From CBDAUN01 sp965214875 (GTDB lineage: Bacteria; Pseudomonadota; Gammaproteobacteria; Arenicellales; JAJDZL01), in contig OZ243980.1 in assembly GCA_965214875.1 (NCBI GenBank), positions 1,488,001 through 1,552,000 on the forward strand: DNA of 64,000 nucleotides, given 5' to 3'. Numbering within the stretch: position 1 is the first letter of the stretch; each line of letters opens with the position of its first letter. The notes beneath the pieces were generated by a model. It ran no database searches and was not told the DNA's origin. It was given only the letters and a program-made list of their open reading frames with translations. Positions 35,263-45,160 of the stretch are shown in pieces. A program made the position numbers and the translations under genes.

Positions 35263-36028
35263 TGTCCGGGGTCAAATACATGCGGGCGCACGAAAATTTT
35301 TCAGGCAGCATAGTGCTTCACACAAATCCATCAGCCGAAAGGCGGGAGAAAGCACCATGCAAGCCGAATATCCGCACCGCAGATTTTATCGCCTCGACGC
35401 GATCCGCGACGAACTTTCGCCGCAGGCCGCCTAGTGCTTCGACAGTCTCGCGCTGTTCGACCGCCACGCCAAGCGCTGGCGCTACGGCGACCGCAGGCGA
35501 AAGCTGGGCTAGATGGTCCAAATCGATCACCTGAGCGTCTCTATCGAAGCCGGCTTCGCGGTCAAGGAGTCCGAGGCCGTCTGCCCGGTCTCTAAACTTT
35601 GCTGTATGCGCGCCTGCTCGCGCGCCACCGCCGCTTGCACCTCGAAGTTCCTGGACCATCTCATCCGCCAGGCGCCGTTCAATATCGAGTCGGTGCAGGT
35701 CGACGGCGGCAGCGAGTCCGCGGCCGAGTTCGAGACCGCCTGCCAGCGGCGCGGCATCGCCCTGTTCGCGCTGCCGCCCAAAAGCCCCAATTGCAGCGGC
35801 TGCGTCGAGCGCGCCAACGCGGCCGGCCGCTACGAGTTCCACCAGTTCTACGACGGCGAGCTGAGCGTCGGCGCCCTGAACGTCGAGCTGGCCGAATTCG
35901 AGCGCCTCTGCAACGCCTATCGCCCGCACCAGGCACTCGGGCAAGCGGCGCCCATGAGGCGTATAATGAAAACTTCGACCAAGGCGCGCTTGCCGCCTGA
36001 ACAGTCTCATATGCATTGAACCAGTACA
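35263..36028 (+). mobile_element. IS481-like element, copy B (internally deleted)
   Basis: Starts with TGTCCGGGGTCAAATACATG and ends with the inverted form (CATTGAACCAGTACA). The transposase remnant spans 35357-36000: the leader MQAEYPHRRFYRLDAIRDEL runs into a stop at 35432, then the helix-turn-helix region is missing, and the DDE core is present in a shifted frame (MVQIDHLSVSIEAGFAVKE, SVQVDGGSESAAEFE, ERANAAGRYEFHQFYDGE). Non-functional. The right end lies 92 bases before the autotransporter ATG. Confidence 0.8.
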
Positions 36029-36119
36029 CATAAATTTCAAAAATTCAAGCGGTTGATGTATCATGATGCCTGCAATCTAGTTGGCAATCGCTGTCGCGAA
36101 TAAGGAGTGTATCAGCATC

Positions 36120-39100
36120 ATGACAGAAAAAATGCAGCGAAAAGGAAAGAGCCGGCTTAGCTTTCCGCCCCCCCCCTCCTTCAACTAAGGCCGCATAGAT
36201 TCCGGCCGTCCCGGTCTGGCCGGGCGCTGGTCCCGGCAATCGCCATGCTGGCGCTTTGCGCCTCCCCCGCGCAGGCCGCGAACGAATGCGGCGAACTCGA
36301 CCCTGACAACTCCCGGTCCATCGTTTGCGCGGCCGGCGATTCGGCCGGCGACTACGACGCATCCGAAGGCAACATCTTCTACGAGATTTCGGACCGGGAT
36401 GCCGACTACCGGTTCGAGGTCCGCGAAGGGGTGGTCATCACGGGGGTGCGCAGCAACAAGTCGCAGGCGCTCGAGGAGGACAACGTCGGCGGCGAGCCCC
36501 AGGACGACCACGGCCGGCGGAACTACAGGCCAGGTGGTGTCCTGGGCGATCCCAAGAATCCCGTGGAGGGGGATCCGCCGCACGCCTTGTACGGCGGCAT
36601 CTTCATCGACACGGACGAGGAGTTCGACGGCGACATCGCGCTGGAGTCGCGGGCCGACATCACGGTGATGAACGAGCCCTTCTCCACCGACGACCCGAAC
36701 CTGAGAGGACAAAGGCGCGAGGGCTTGCACGCTGTCTCCGTCGCCCGCGGCATCAGCGTCGCGCACTACGGCAGGTCGGGCGACCTCGACTTGAGGGTCG
36801 GGGGCTCGATCCGCAGTCCCGGGACCGGCGTGTACGCCGAGATCGACAGCTTGCACCCCGACAAGGAGGGCAGCATGTTCAGGGACATCGACTTCGTCGG
36901 CGACATCGCCATCGATCTGCTGCCCGGCTTGAAAATCCTGACCGACGGCGAGGACGGTCATGGCGTGAGCGCGCAAAACTTCGGCAGCGGCGATATCACC
37001 ATCACCGCGAGGAGGGCGAGGCGCTCCGGCGGGCCCGACATCCGGACCATGGGCCATGACGCCAGCGGGTTTCAGGTCAGACTGGGCAACCGGCATGACG
37101 TTTTCGAAAATGTCGAGGACCGCAATATAAACATCGATCTTGAGAATTTCCATATCAAAACCGAAGGCGGCTTCGGCACCGATAGCGGCCGGGATTTCGG
37201 GGCTCCCAGAGATTACTCGTTCGAAGGATCCAGGGGCTTGAAGGTTTACCACTTTACGAAAGGCGCGATGAACATCGCCCTGGCCGGCAGCAAGGTGGAG
37301 ACCGAAGGCGTGCGCGGCCAGGGCATCTACGCGGTGTATTTTGCCGACGGCAGGCGAATGAATCAGGATGGCATGCTGCAGAATCACGGTCCCTTGCCTA
37401 AGAATACTAACGGCGGCGGGGCTATCAATATCGATCTCGCGGACACGCAGATCATGACCAGGGGAAACTATGCGGACGCGGTCTTCGGCTATCACGGGTC
37501 GGAAGGCGATATCGACATCGATGTCGCTCGCGGCAGCGAAGTCACGACGGAGGGCGCGAACGCGCATGCCGTCGCCGGCCTGCATCACGGCACGGGCGAT
37601 GTGATTGTCGATGTTCGCAGCAGCCGCATCGCCACGAAGGGCGCGGGGTCGGACGGCATCCGCGGCGGGCACCGCGGCGCGGGGGCCGTCATGATCACGG
37701 CCCGGAACGCGGACATCAGGACGGAGGGCGATAAGGCGGACGGCATCTTCGCCTTCCATTTGGGGGCGGGCGGCACAGTCGATCTGACGAAATATGATCA
37801 GGCGGCGCCGGTATCGGCGGCGCGCGGCACCGGCCCTCGGGAACTTTTCGATGCGGCGCCGGCAGCGGATTTCGATTCGAGCGCAGGACCGCCCCGGATC
37901 CGTATCGAGGTCGATGGCGGAGAGATCGTCGCGGCCTGCGCCGGCGAGGACGCGGAGGACCCCGCCGACTGCCGGGGCCGGGGCATCGTCGCCGAGTTCG
38001 GCCCTGCCGCGCAAGACGGCGAGGCCCGGGTCGACATCGCCCGGGCGGTGGTCAGGGGCAGGCGCGCGGTCGAGTTCAAGGGCGGCCGGGGCGTGCTCAA
38101 TCTCGCCGACAGCCGTTTGGTCGGCAATGTGCTGTTTGCCGATGGCGACTACGACGACGTGCTGAGCATCACGCAAAGGTCCGGTTCCGGGCGGATTGGC
38201 GGAAGCGTCAATTTCCTTGGCGGCGACAACGACAAGCTGACGCTCGACATTGCCGACGGCCAGCACTTTGTTTTCGACGGGCCGGTTGTCGGGCTGGAGT
38301 CCTTCAGCAAAACGGGCGGCGGCTGGGTGCGCCTCGCCGACAATGCCGACTTCGCAAACAGCAGCCTGATGGTGGATGACGGGTATCTGGTCGTTGCCGG
38401 GCTGCTGAATGCCGGCTCGGGCGAGCTGACCGTAAAAAACGCCGGCCGGCTGGTGTTCGAGGCGGGCCTTGACGGCTCGCCCGGCACCATCAGGCATGGG
38501 CAGATCATTGCCGGCAGGCTGCGCTTTGAGGGCGTTCAAGGCGATGGCGGGCCGTTCGTGCTTTTTCAGCTGGACGAAGATTTGAGCGAAAAGCAGGTCG
38601 CTGAGGCGCGGCGGCTTCTGGCGGCATCGAACGGCTTGAATCTGCTCTATCCCGTCGAGTCGGTCACCGACGGGGCTGAGTCTGAGCTGGACGACCTGGA
38701 GATTCGGTCGCGGTCGGATGGCGGCGGCGAGTCGAAGGTCGGCATGATAGCGATCGATGATGACGGCATAGGCAAAGCCACGTTTGATCAGGAGGCGAAA
38801 GACAGGATTGGCCGGCTGGATTTGCCGGGGACGTTCGTTGCCGGCGGGGGCGGGGGCACCGGCGGTTCCGGCGGGGGCGGTTCCGGCGGCGGGGGCGGCA
38901 TTCTCGGCCTCGGCCTGCTGGCGGTGCTGCTGGGCGCTTTCCTTGGCGGCGGCGAGGAGGCGGATGCGGGCTTTGCCGAATACGGCCTGGGCTTTGCGCG
39001 GCCGGCCCATGTCGCCGCGGCCGACGAGCGCGGCGTGCTGACCTTGCGCGAAGCGGGCGGGCGGCCCTACCGGCTGTGGGTGCGCACCGGCGCGGGCGCC

Positions 39101-39886
39101 CAGGCGCTGCCGATGGCCGGAGTCCCGGGCCTTGGCGCGGACGGCCTGGAGATCGGCTTCAGCCTGCGCGGCGGGGACGGCTTCCGTCTGAGCGCCTCGG
39201 CGGTGCCCGAGGCGGCGGCGCGGGCGGACGCGCTGAGGCTGTCCGCCGAGGGCTCGGCGCTGGCGCTTAGCGGCGGCTGGAGCGACGGGCGGCGCTTTGC
39301 GGGGCTGCGCCTGTCGCAGGGCGCCTTCGAGGCGGCCTCGGTGGTGGCCAATCCGGCGGCCGGCGGGGCGCTGCTGAGCCGGGCCCGGCTCGATGGCCGG
39401 CAGGCGCAGCTGCGGGCGGGCCTGCACCTCGATTCGGAACGCTGGCGGTGGACCCCGTCGGTCGCATTTCGCGCGGGCTCCTTCAGGCAGGGCGCGCACA
39501 CGGCGCAAGGCGCGGCCCTCAGGGCGGAGGTCCCCGCGTTCGAGCAGGACTACGACAGCTTACAGCTGGGACTGAGGATGGCCGCGAAGGGGTGGCTGGA
39601 CCTCGCCGGCGGCAAGTGGCGGCCGCAGCTGAAGCTCGGCACGGTGCGCACCTCGGCGGGCGGCGCCCGGTCGGCGGGGCTGGCCCAGTCCGACCGGCTC
39701 GGGGTGCTGAGCTTCACCACGCGGGCCGGCATCCGGGCCCTGCCGGAGACGGTCCATTCGCTGAGCTTCGGCGCGCAGGTGAAGGCTGGCGGCGGGCGGG
39801 CAGCATGGCGGTTCGGCCTCGCCGGACTCGAGGCCGACGGCGAGAAGCACTACGCGGCGCTGGCCGGCTACCGGCTGAGATTCTGA
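36120..39886 (+). CDS. Poly-C phase-variable autotransporter (currently out of frame)
   Basis: The start ATG 36120 follows AAGGAG (36102-36107); a C9 run at 36168-36176 then puts translation into a frame that stops at 36186-36188 after 22 codons. With one more C the frame joins the rest, giving 1255 residues: an extended 53-residue signal peptide (core LVPAIAMLALCASPAQA), a passenger of beta-helix-like repeats (patterns such as VTTEGANAHAVAGLHHGTGD and IRTEGDKADGIFAFHLGAGG), a Gly-rich hydrophobic segment, and a C-terminal autotransporter barrel of about 290 residues ending in the usual aromatic YRLRF. As written, only an internal ATG 36245 could initiate. The gene is clearly more GC-rich than its neighbours. 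Predicted surface protein switched by tract slippage. Confidence 0.85.
36168..36176 (+). repeat. Poly-C tract (C9) in autotransporter n-region
   Basis: Nine C residues between codons for SFP and the signal-peptide core. C10 or C7 would place the ATG 36120 in frame with the autotransporter; C9 does not. Confidence 0.9.
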
Positions 39887-40007
39887 CCGGACCGGACAAC
39901 AGGAGGATTGCCGCAAGGGCGCAAGGCGCGGTAGCCCTCCAAGTCTAAATGCCGCAGAGCGCAACGGCCCGAAACCCGCGCCGGAGTTTTTTGCGGACGA
40001 GTCTCCG

Positions 40008-40019
40008 CCCCCCCCCCCC
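40008..40019 (+). repeat. Poly-C tract (C12) downstream of the autotransporter
   Basis: Twelve C residues about 120 bases past the autotransporter stop. A frame beginning at ATG 39949 passes through the tract; at C10 or C13 it would run to a stop at 40259 (about 100 codons), but it has no ribosome site and no signal peptide, so coding is not supported. The remaining stretch 39887-40379 holds nothing else I can identify. Confidence 0.8.
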
Positions 40020-40488
40020 AATTCATCGCCTTGGGAAATTCCGGACAGGCCGGCGCTGAAAAAGCGCATGAAGCAGAAACAGGGCCAAGGACCGGCAATG
40101 GGCGCAAGCGTCCAAGCTGAAACAGCCGCTTTCGCGGTTGCGGCGCCAAGGCCGCCCAGCACCCGAATCATCCCGGCCGCCTCGCTCAGATCCCTCAACG
40201 CCGCACTTGGACTCGATGTGCATCGGCTCAAATCTCACATCCAGCATTTGGTGCGGTGATGTGAAGCAGGCGCATTGGCGCCGAAACCGCTGCAGATGGA
40301 TGAGACTGTGGAAATATTCCGTTTTTGCATAAATATCATCCTATTAAAAATGAAATATCTTTGAACACAACAACATAACCCCCCCCCCCATTCCACTATG
40401 AAGTGCAACACCCTGGAGGTGGGTGGGGTGTTGCAAACGGCCGGCAGGCGGATGACAATCTCCATGTCAACCACAACGGAGAGCTGTC

Positions 40489-41621
40489 ATGCACAAGTGC
40501 TACCACCAGCTGGCCTATCACGAACGATGCCGGATCAAGGTCCTGCTGTCAAGGGGGTTTTCGATGCGCGGCATCGCCGGTGACCTGAACCGGAGTCCGG
40601 CCACGATCAGCCGCGAGGTCGCCCGCAACCGGGGAGGACGCGGCTACCGGCACGGGCAGGCCCAGGAGAAGGCTGTCGCCCGCCGCAGCGAGGCGTCGGG
40701 CGCACCCCGCAAGCTGACCGAGGCGCTGTGGCGGCGCATCACTGGCCTGCTGAGGCAGGGCTGGAGTCCGGAGCAGGTCGAGGGTCGCCTGAAGCGTCTG
40801 GGCGAGGAGACGGTGGGCCGGGAGTGGATCTGCCGGCAGGTCCGGGCGGACCGCAAGGCCGGGGGCGACCTGTGCCTGTGCCTGAGGCGACGGGGCCGGA
40901 AGCCGAACTGGAAGGGCGGGCGGCATGCCGGTCGGGGCCGCATTCCGGGGCGGGTGGACATTGCCGAGCGTCCTGCGGCGGTGGAGGAGAAGAGCCGGGT
41001 CGGGGACTGGGAGCTGGACACGATCGTCGGCGCGATGCACCGGGGGGGGGGGCTTTGCTGTCCTCGGTGGATCGGGGGTCCTGGTTCACCATCCTGGAGC
41101 TTCTGGCCGGCAAGGCCGCGGCACCGGTGACCGAGGCCCTGCTGCGGCGCCTGGGGCCGTTCCGCGACCGGACACACACCCTGACCGCGGACAACGGCAA
41201 GGAGTTCGCCGGCCACGAGGAAGTGGCGGCCGGGCTGGACGCGGGGTTCTACTTCGCGATCCCGTACCATTCCTGGGAGCGCGGCCTGAACGAGCGCGTC
41301 AACGGCCTGGTGCGCCAGTACTTCCCGAAGGGCGCCGACTTCCGCCAGGTCGCGGCGGAGCAGGTGCGCGAGGTCGAGGACCGGCTGAACCACCGCCCCC
41401 GCAAGGTGCTGGGCTACCGCACGCCCTACGAGGTCTTCCACGGGGGACTGGCCCCGCCCGGACCCTGCCGCCCGGACGGTCCCGCGCCGCGCCCGCCAAG
41501 GGCGGGCGATGCACCCGTACGCCCGGCATCGGGCCTTGCAATGCCGCCCGGCACTGTCTACAATGCCGGAAAGTCGGGATTGTCACCGCTTCGGGGCCGA
41601 ACGAACACTCCGCTCCCCTGA
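40489..41621 (+). pseudogene. IS30 transposase, frameshifted at poly-G
   Basis: N-terminal half (from ATG 40489): IS30 helix-turn-helix region YHERCRIKVLLSRGFSMRGI with SPATISREVARN. Catalytic half: first Asp in DWELDTIVGAM, second in LTADNGKEFAGHE, Glu in ERGLNERVNGLVRQYFPKG. The two halves are in different frames because of an 11-base G-run at 41042-41052; nine or twelve G would fuse them into one protein of about 377 residues. As in the poly-C genes, a single-base slip decides activity, so the element may switch transposition on and off, or simply be dead. Confidence 0.85.
41042..41052 (+). repeat. Poly-G tract (G11) inside IS30 transposase
   Basis: Eleven G residues just after the first catalytic Asp codon region (MHRGG). 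G9 or G12 restores the frame to ALLSSVDRGSWFTILELL. Confidence 0.9.
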
Positions 41622-41624
41622 TTG

Positions 41625-41671
41625 CCCCCTGCCTGTCCATGAAGGCGTAGCCTTCATGGACAGGCAGGGGG
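41625..41671 (+). repeat. Perfect 22-bp hairpin at the IS30 3' end
   Basis: Arms 41625-41646 and 41650-41671 are perfectly complementary around a GTA loop, lying between the transposase stop and the right inverted repeat. It would form a very stable RNA hairpin and may act as a transcription barrier or as protection against read-through into the transposon end. There is no U-run. Confidence 0.85.
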
Positions 41672-41703
41672 CAGTGTTGCACTTCGGAGTGGAACTGGGG
41701 AAC

Positions 41704-42130
41704 TGATTATTTGCCGATCCTAGTTAATATTGGAACACTTTTACAGTCTCGGATGCGCCGTGCTGCAAACTGCTTCTTAACTCGCAGATGCAGTTGAATC
41801 GTCGTGCCTTCGTTTATGCCTGTGGATCGCCTAGCTGTTGGATTTCGCATAAAAATAGGATTTTCCCATGCCATTGGAACCACGCGATTGATCGTTTTCG
41901 ATCATCGATTTGCGCGTACGAACTGACTTTTTCGTTCTAGTGGTGTATGTGTATGCGCCATCGGATTTGTGCTACGCAATCAGGGTCTGCAGTGCGGCAT
42001 ACATGCCCGGGAGGTGTCGGTGCGTCTTGCGCAGTCTGAACGAATGCGTTATCTGTTGCCGCCGTGCGGTTTCATTGCAAACTATCCAAGTTTCACAACG
42101 TACAATTGATCTATACTATGCATCCGTTGT
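41704..42130. other. Intergenic region before tRNA-Ala
   Basis: About 430 bases. No gene-like frame, no repeat shared with the rest of the window. A TATACT at 42111-42116 sits at a sensible distance from the tRNA and may be its -10 box, but no matching -35 is clear. Confidence 0.35.
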
Positions 42131-42206
42131 GGGGCGGTAGCTCAGTTGGGAGAGCGTAGCGTTCGCAATGCTAAGGTCGGGAGTTCGATCCTCCTCCGCT
42201 CCACCA
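42131..42206 (+). tRNA. tRNA-Ala (CGC)
   Basis: Acceptor GGGGCGG with CCGCTCC, including the G3-U70 pair that marks alanine tRNAs; D arm GCTCAGTTGGGAGAGC; anticodon loop TTCGCAA giving anticodon CGC; T arm GGGAG-TTCGATC-CTCCT with the usual small mismatch; discriminator A and encoded CCA at 42204-42206. Reads GCG. Confidence 0.92.
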
Positions 42207-42723
42207 ATTCGCTGCGCGATAAGAACCTTTGTGAGTGTCGTTGTGCAAGGAGCTTTGAAATCACTCTTGTTCAGCCGATACGAATCCCATGTAAGCATCG
42301 AAGCTGGCGATAGTTTGCAGTGCAAAGCGCGTTGCCGCTTGCTCACGGGTCATTAAGCTCATAGGCGAAGCCTCTACATCCACGAAGTTCCGTCAATCAT
42401 CGCAGAATCGAAAATGTATGCCACCGCGCGATCTGCTGGTGGCGTCTTTGTTGCTCAGTGGCTATGATTCTACGGGCATGGTCGTAGACATTCAGCATGT
42501 TGCGGCGATGCCGATAAGCGAGAAGGTGAATGTGTCGAGATAAATTGAGGGCGGTTGATGGACGTACGTACGTTTCAACTGTGAATGCGCGATGGACTTG
42601 AAGTTGTCGATTCAAACCGTCGCTAACAATTAATCGTGTTGATATCGCAGAACAGTTGCAGCAGAAGTGAAGAACGCTATAGCGGTAAATTTCAGCACTG
42701 CTTTTGCCTATGCACGAGGCAAC
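42207..42723. other. Intergenic region between tRNA-Ala and the RND adaptor
   Basis: About 515 bases with no supported gene. It is the second possible breakpoint of the suggested inversion that separated the adaptor from its pump. I see no insertion-sequence end here. Confidence 0.35.
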
Positions 42724-43860
42724 TCAACCGACAACTCGCACTTTTTGACCGGGCGTTAGACGTTCGTTGCCGCGAATAACGACGCTTTCGCCAGACTCCA
42801 GACCGCTGATTACTTCAAATCTGTTGCCGACCGCATCCCCGATCACAATGGGACGCGGCGATGCCGTATCTTCTTCGCTGACAACATAGACTAGATGCCC
42901 GTCTCCTTGCGAGATAATAGCATCCTTATGCACGCTCAATGATTCGTTCATGCGCGAAGTGGGAACGTTGATAGTCACATTCTGATTGATGGCGAGGGAC
43001 TGTTGCGAGTCCTGTCCAAGATCGAATGTCAGTCGTACTGCTCGTGTTCTGGTGCTCGCATGCTCTTCCGGAATGAATGCGCGTACGGTTGCATCGAAGG
43101 TGGTGCCGTTGTCGAAGCTCGCCGAAACCGAATCTCCGACCTGAAATGAATCAATGTAGCGATAGGGAATATATGCTTCAATTTCCAATTGACGATCGGC
43201 CACCATTCGAACGATCCGATCACCGACTCGGGCATACTCTCCAACCTCGATAAATTTTTCGACAATAACGCCAGAGTAGGGTGCCTTGATCTGTGTCAGC
43301 GAAAGCGAGTGATCTTCCAGTTCAAGCTCGCGCAGAACAAGCTCGCTTGAGGCTTTAGCTTCGCCGAGTGCATTTCGAGCGGATTCTAAAAGTAGCACGG
43401 CATCTTCATGTTGCGCTTCTGTTGTTGCAGCGGAGTGGCGCAGCAAAGCGAGGCGTTCTTCTTGCTGAGCCTTGAGTTGGACTTCCAGACTGGCTCGCTT
43501 GATTGCCCAATCGGACACTTCGGAGCGCGCTTGCACACGAGCCCGTTGCAATTGATGGGTCGAATCATCCAGCGAGGCGATGAGATCATCCCTTTCGACG
43601 CGATCGCCCACGCTGACATGCAGCGAAGCGACCGGAGCGCTTACTGCAGCAGCGACAGTGCCTGCTTGTTTCGAGATTAATTGGCCAAAAATTGCGGCTG
43701 TTTCCTCTACCGCAACCAATCGAACCTGATCGAGCTCGACAGGTGTGGCGGGGGCTTGAGCGCGGGTGGGTGGAACGGCTATCGTCAAAAAGAAGGCCAT
43801 AGTGGCCAGTGTTGCAAATTTTGATGTGTTCAGGCTTTGTTTGACGCTATTGGCTGGCAT
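42724..43860 (-). CDS. RND efflux periplasmic adaptor (membrane fusion protein)
   Basis: A 378-residue HlyD/AcrA-type adaptor. ATG 43860 (MPANSVKQSLNTSKFATLAT) gives a signal peptide with cleavage near TRAQA; a TTG 21 bases upstream is an alternative. Domain order is standard: first lipoyl half (AAAVSAPVASLHVSVGDRVE), alpha-helical hairpin (ALLRHSAATTEAQHEDAVLL, ARNALGEAKASSEL), second lipoyl half (LTQIKAPYSGVIVEKFIEVG), beta-barrel and membrane-proximal domains (VISGLESGESVVIRGNERLT). It would link an RND pump to an outer-membrane channel. Neither is adjacent; the pump at 18.8 kb is the obvious candidate partner. Confidence 0.9.
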   Translation of the reverse strand: MPANSVKQSLNTSKFATLATMAFFLTIAVPPTRAQAPATPVELDQVRLVAVEETAAIFGQLISKQAGTVAAAVSAPVASLHVSVGDRVERDDLIASLDDSTHQLQRARVQARSEVSDWAIKRASLEVQLKAQQEERLALLRHSAATTEAQHEDAVLLLESARNALGEAKASSELVLRELELEDHSLSLTQIKAPYSGVIVEKFIEVGEYARVGDRIVRMVADRQLEIEAYIPYRYIDSFQVGDSVSASFDNGTTFDATVRAFIPEEHASTRTRAVRLTFDLGQDSQQSLAINQNVTINVPTSRMNESLSVHKDAIISQGDGHLVYVVSEEDTASPRPIVIGDAVGNRFEVISGLESGESVVIRGNERLTPGQKVRVVG

Positions 43861-44155
43861 TACTTTTTCGCAACCTCGCAAGTATCATGGTTGACCGCGA
43901 CTGGTAAGTCGGGCTGTTCGATATCATTTCTTCGATTATTCTTGATGCGCCATGGTATTCGCATGGCGGCGATTTTGTAAGGATACGAAAGATTATACAA
44001 ACTAACTGCGAAGGCGTGCATTGCTACGCCGGTGCATTTGCTGCTTGGGGCGGGCCTGTTTGGCTAAATCCGCCCCGATGCTTTGCGGCTCGCAGCTTCG
44101 CTATTGAACAATTTTCGCATTGCGCTTATTTGCGATTGGCTCAGGGAGTGTTCGG

Positions 44156-45160
44156 GTGGGATTGAACATCAAGTTAAGGTGGCTCGCTTTAGCGATATCG
44201 CTCGTTACGGTTTGTGCCGGGCTGACACTTTGGTTTTTGAGGGCCGGCACGATCATGCCGGGGGAAACCTTTTCAAATTCGAATCTGCCTGCAAAGGAGC
44301 CTGCCCCGCAGCTTGAGCTGAGACTCAAACGCCATGTTGAGGAACTTGCAGGAAAAATTGGGCCTCGGCACATGGGCAGACCAGTTGCGCTTGAAGCGGC
44401 TGCTGCCTACATTGAATCGGAATTTCGAAGCTATGGATATGAGCCAAGGCGCGAGACGTTTCCGGTCCGGGCGCAGGAGGCTTCCAACATCTACGTGGAG
44501 TTGGAAGGGACATCCGATCAGGTTGTCATTTTCGGGGCGCACTACGACACAGTGCCTCAGTCGCCTGGCGCGAATGACAATGCAACTGGCGTTGCCGCGA
44601 TGCTTGAGCTTGCCAGATTGCACCGAAGCGACTCGCCCGGCCCTACCATCCGTTTCATTGCGTTTGTCAATGAGGAGGCACCTTACTTTTTTACAAACTT
44701 CATGGGCAGTCGAGTTCATGCCCAGAGGAGTCTGCAACGAAACGAGCGCATTGCATGCATGTTTTCGCTGGAGACGATCGGGTACTACAGCGATGAAGCG
44801 GGCGGGCAAAGATATCCGTTTCCTTATTCGCTGTTTTATCCGAGGGTCGGCAACTTTGTAGGGTTTGTCGGCAATTCTGCGTCAAAAGCTGAATTGCATA
44901 GAGCGATTGCCGCGTTCAGGTCTGAAGCGGCTATTGACTCAGAAGGGCTTGCAGCGCCACGAATTATTGCGGATATCAATCGTTCGGATCAGATTTCCTT
45001 TTGGGGCATTGGCGCACCGGCGATCATGGTGACCGACACAGTAGATTTTCGCTATGAACACTATCACCTGCCGACGGATACGCCGGAAATTATTGTCTAT
45101 CCTGAATTTGCTAAGGTTGTAGACGGATTGTCAGCAGTGGTGAGCGAGTTCATGAATTGA
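44156..45160 (+). CDS. M28 family zinc aminopeptidase-like protein
   Basis: A 334-residue exported or membrane-anchored peptidase. GTG 44156 is chosen because AGGGAG precedes it; TTG 44120 is possible. One N-terminal hydrophobic segment (WLALAISLVTVCAGLTLWFL) anchors it in the inner membrane with the catalytic domain outside. Zinc ligands and catalytic residues of M28 are visible: His and Asp in FGAHYDTVPQS, Asp in GANDNATGVAAML, the Glu pair in FVNEEAPYF, Glu in SLETIGYYSD, and His in YEHYHLPTDTPE. Substrate specificity is not predictable. Confidence 0.88.
   Translation: MGLNIKLRWLALAISLVTVCAGLTLWFLRAGTIMPGETFSNSNLPAKEPAPQLELRLKRHVEELAGKIGPRHMGRPVALEAAAAYIESEFRSYGYEPRRETFPVRAQEASNIYVELEGTSDQVVIFGAHYDTVPQSPGANDNATGVAAMLELARLHRSDSPGPTIRFIAFVNEEAPYFFTNFMGSRVHAQRSLQRNERIACMFSLETIGYYSDEAGGQRYPFPYSLFYPRVGNFVGFVGNSASKAELHRAIAAFRSEAAIDSEGLAAPRIIADINRSDQISFWGIGAPAIMVTDTVDFRYEHYHLPTDTPEIIVYPEFAKVVDGLSAVVSEFMN

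Larger units (their letters stand above)
40380..41700 (+). mobile_element. IS30 family insertion sequence
   Basis: Left end: a C-run followed by ATTCCACTATGAAGTGCAAC; right end on the opposite strand: CCCCAGTTCCACTCCGAAGTG, forming an imperfect inverted repeat of about 26 bases. The flanks carry AAC at 40377-40379 and 41701-41703, a fitting 3-base target duplication. Between them is a single IS30 transposase gene, frameshifted at a G-run. The left tip has ten or eleven C where the right tip has four G, so the tip itself has expanded by slippage. Confidence 0.85.

Noticed and set aside
36185..39508. A 1107-codon minus-strand open frame across the autotransporter
   Set aside because: It is the GC-rich shadow of the autotransporter gene; its translation is Ala/Arg/Pro-rich without domains, while the plus-strand frame has a signal peptide, repeats and a barrel.
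39560..40231. A minus-strand frame spanning the C12 tract, considered as a switchable gene
   Set aside because: Two-thirds of it is antisense to the autotransporter barrel and it has no ribosome site or coherent domain.
35263..42206. A genomic island integrated at the tRNA-Ala 3' end
   Set aside because: The foreign-looking DNA lies upstream of the tRNA 5' end, there is no integrase, and no repeat of the tRNA 3' end was seen.
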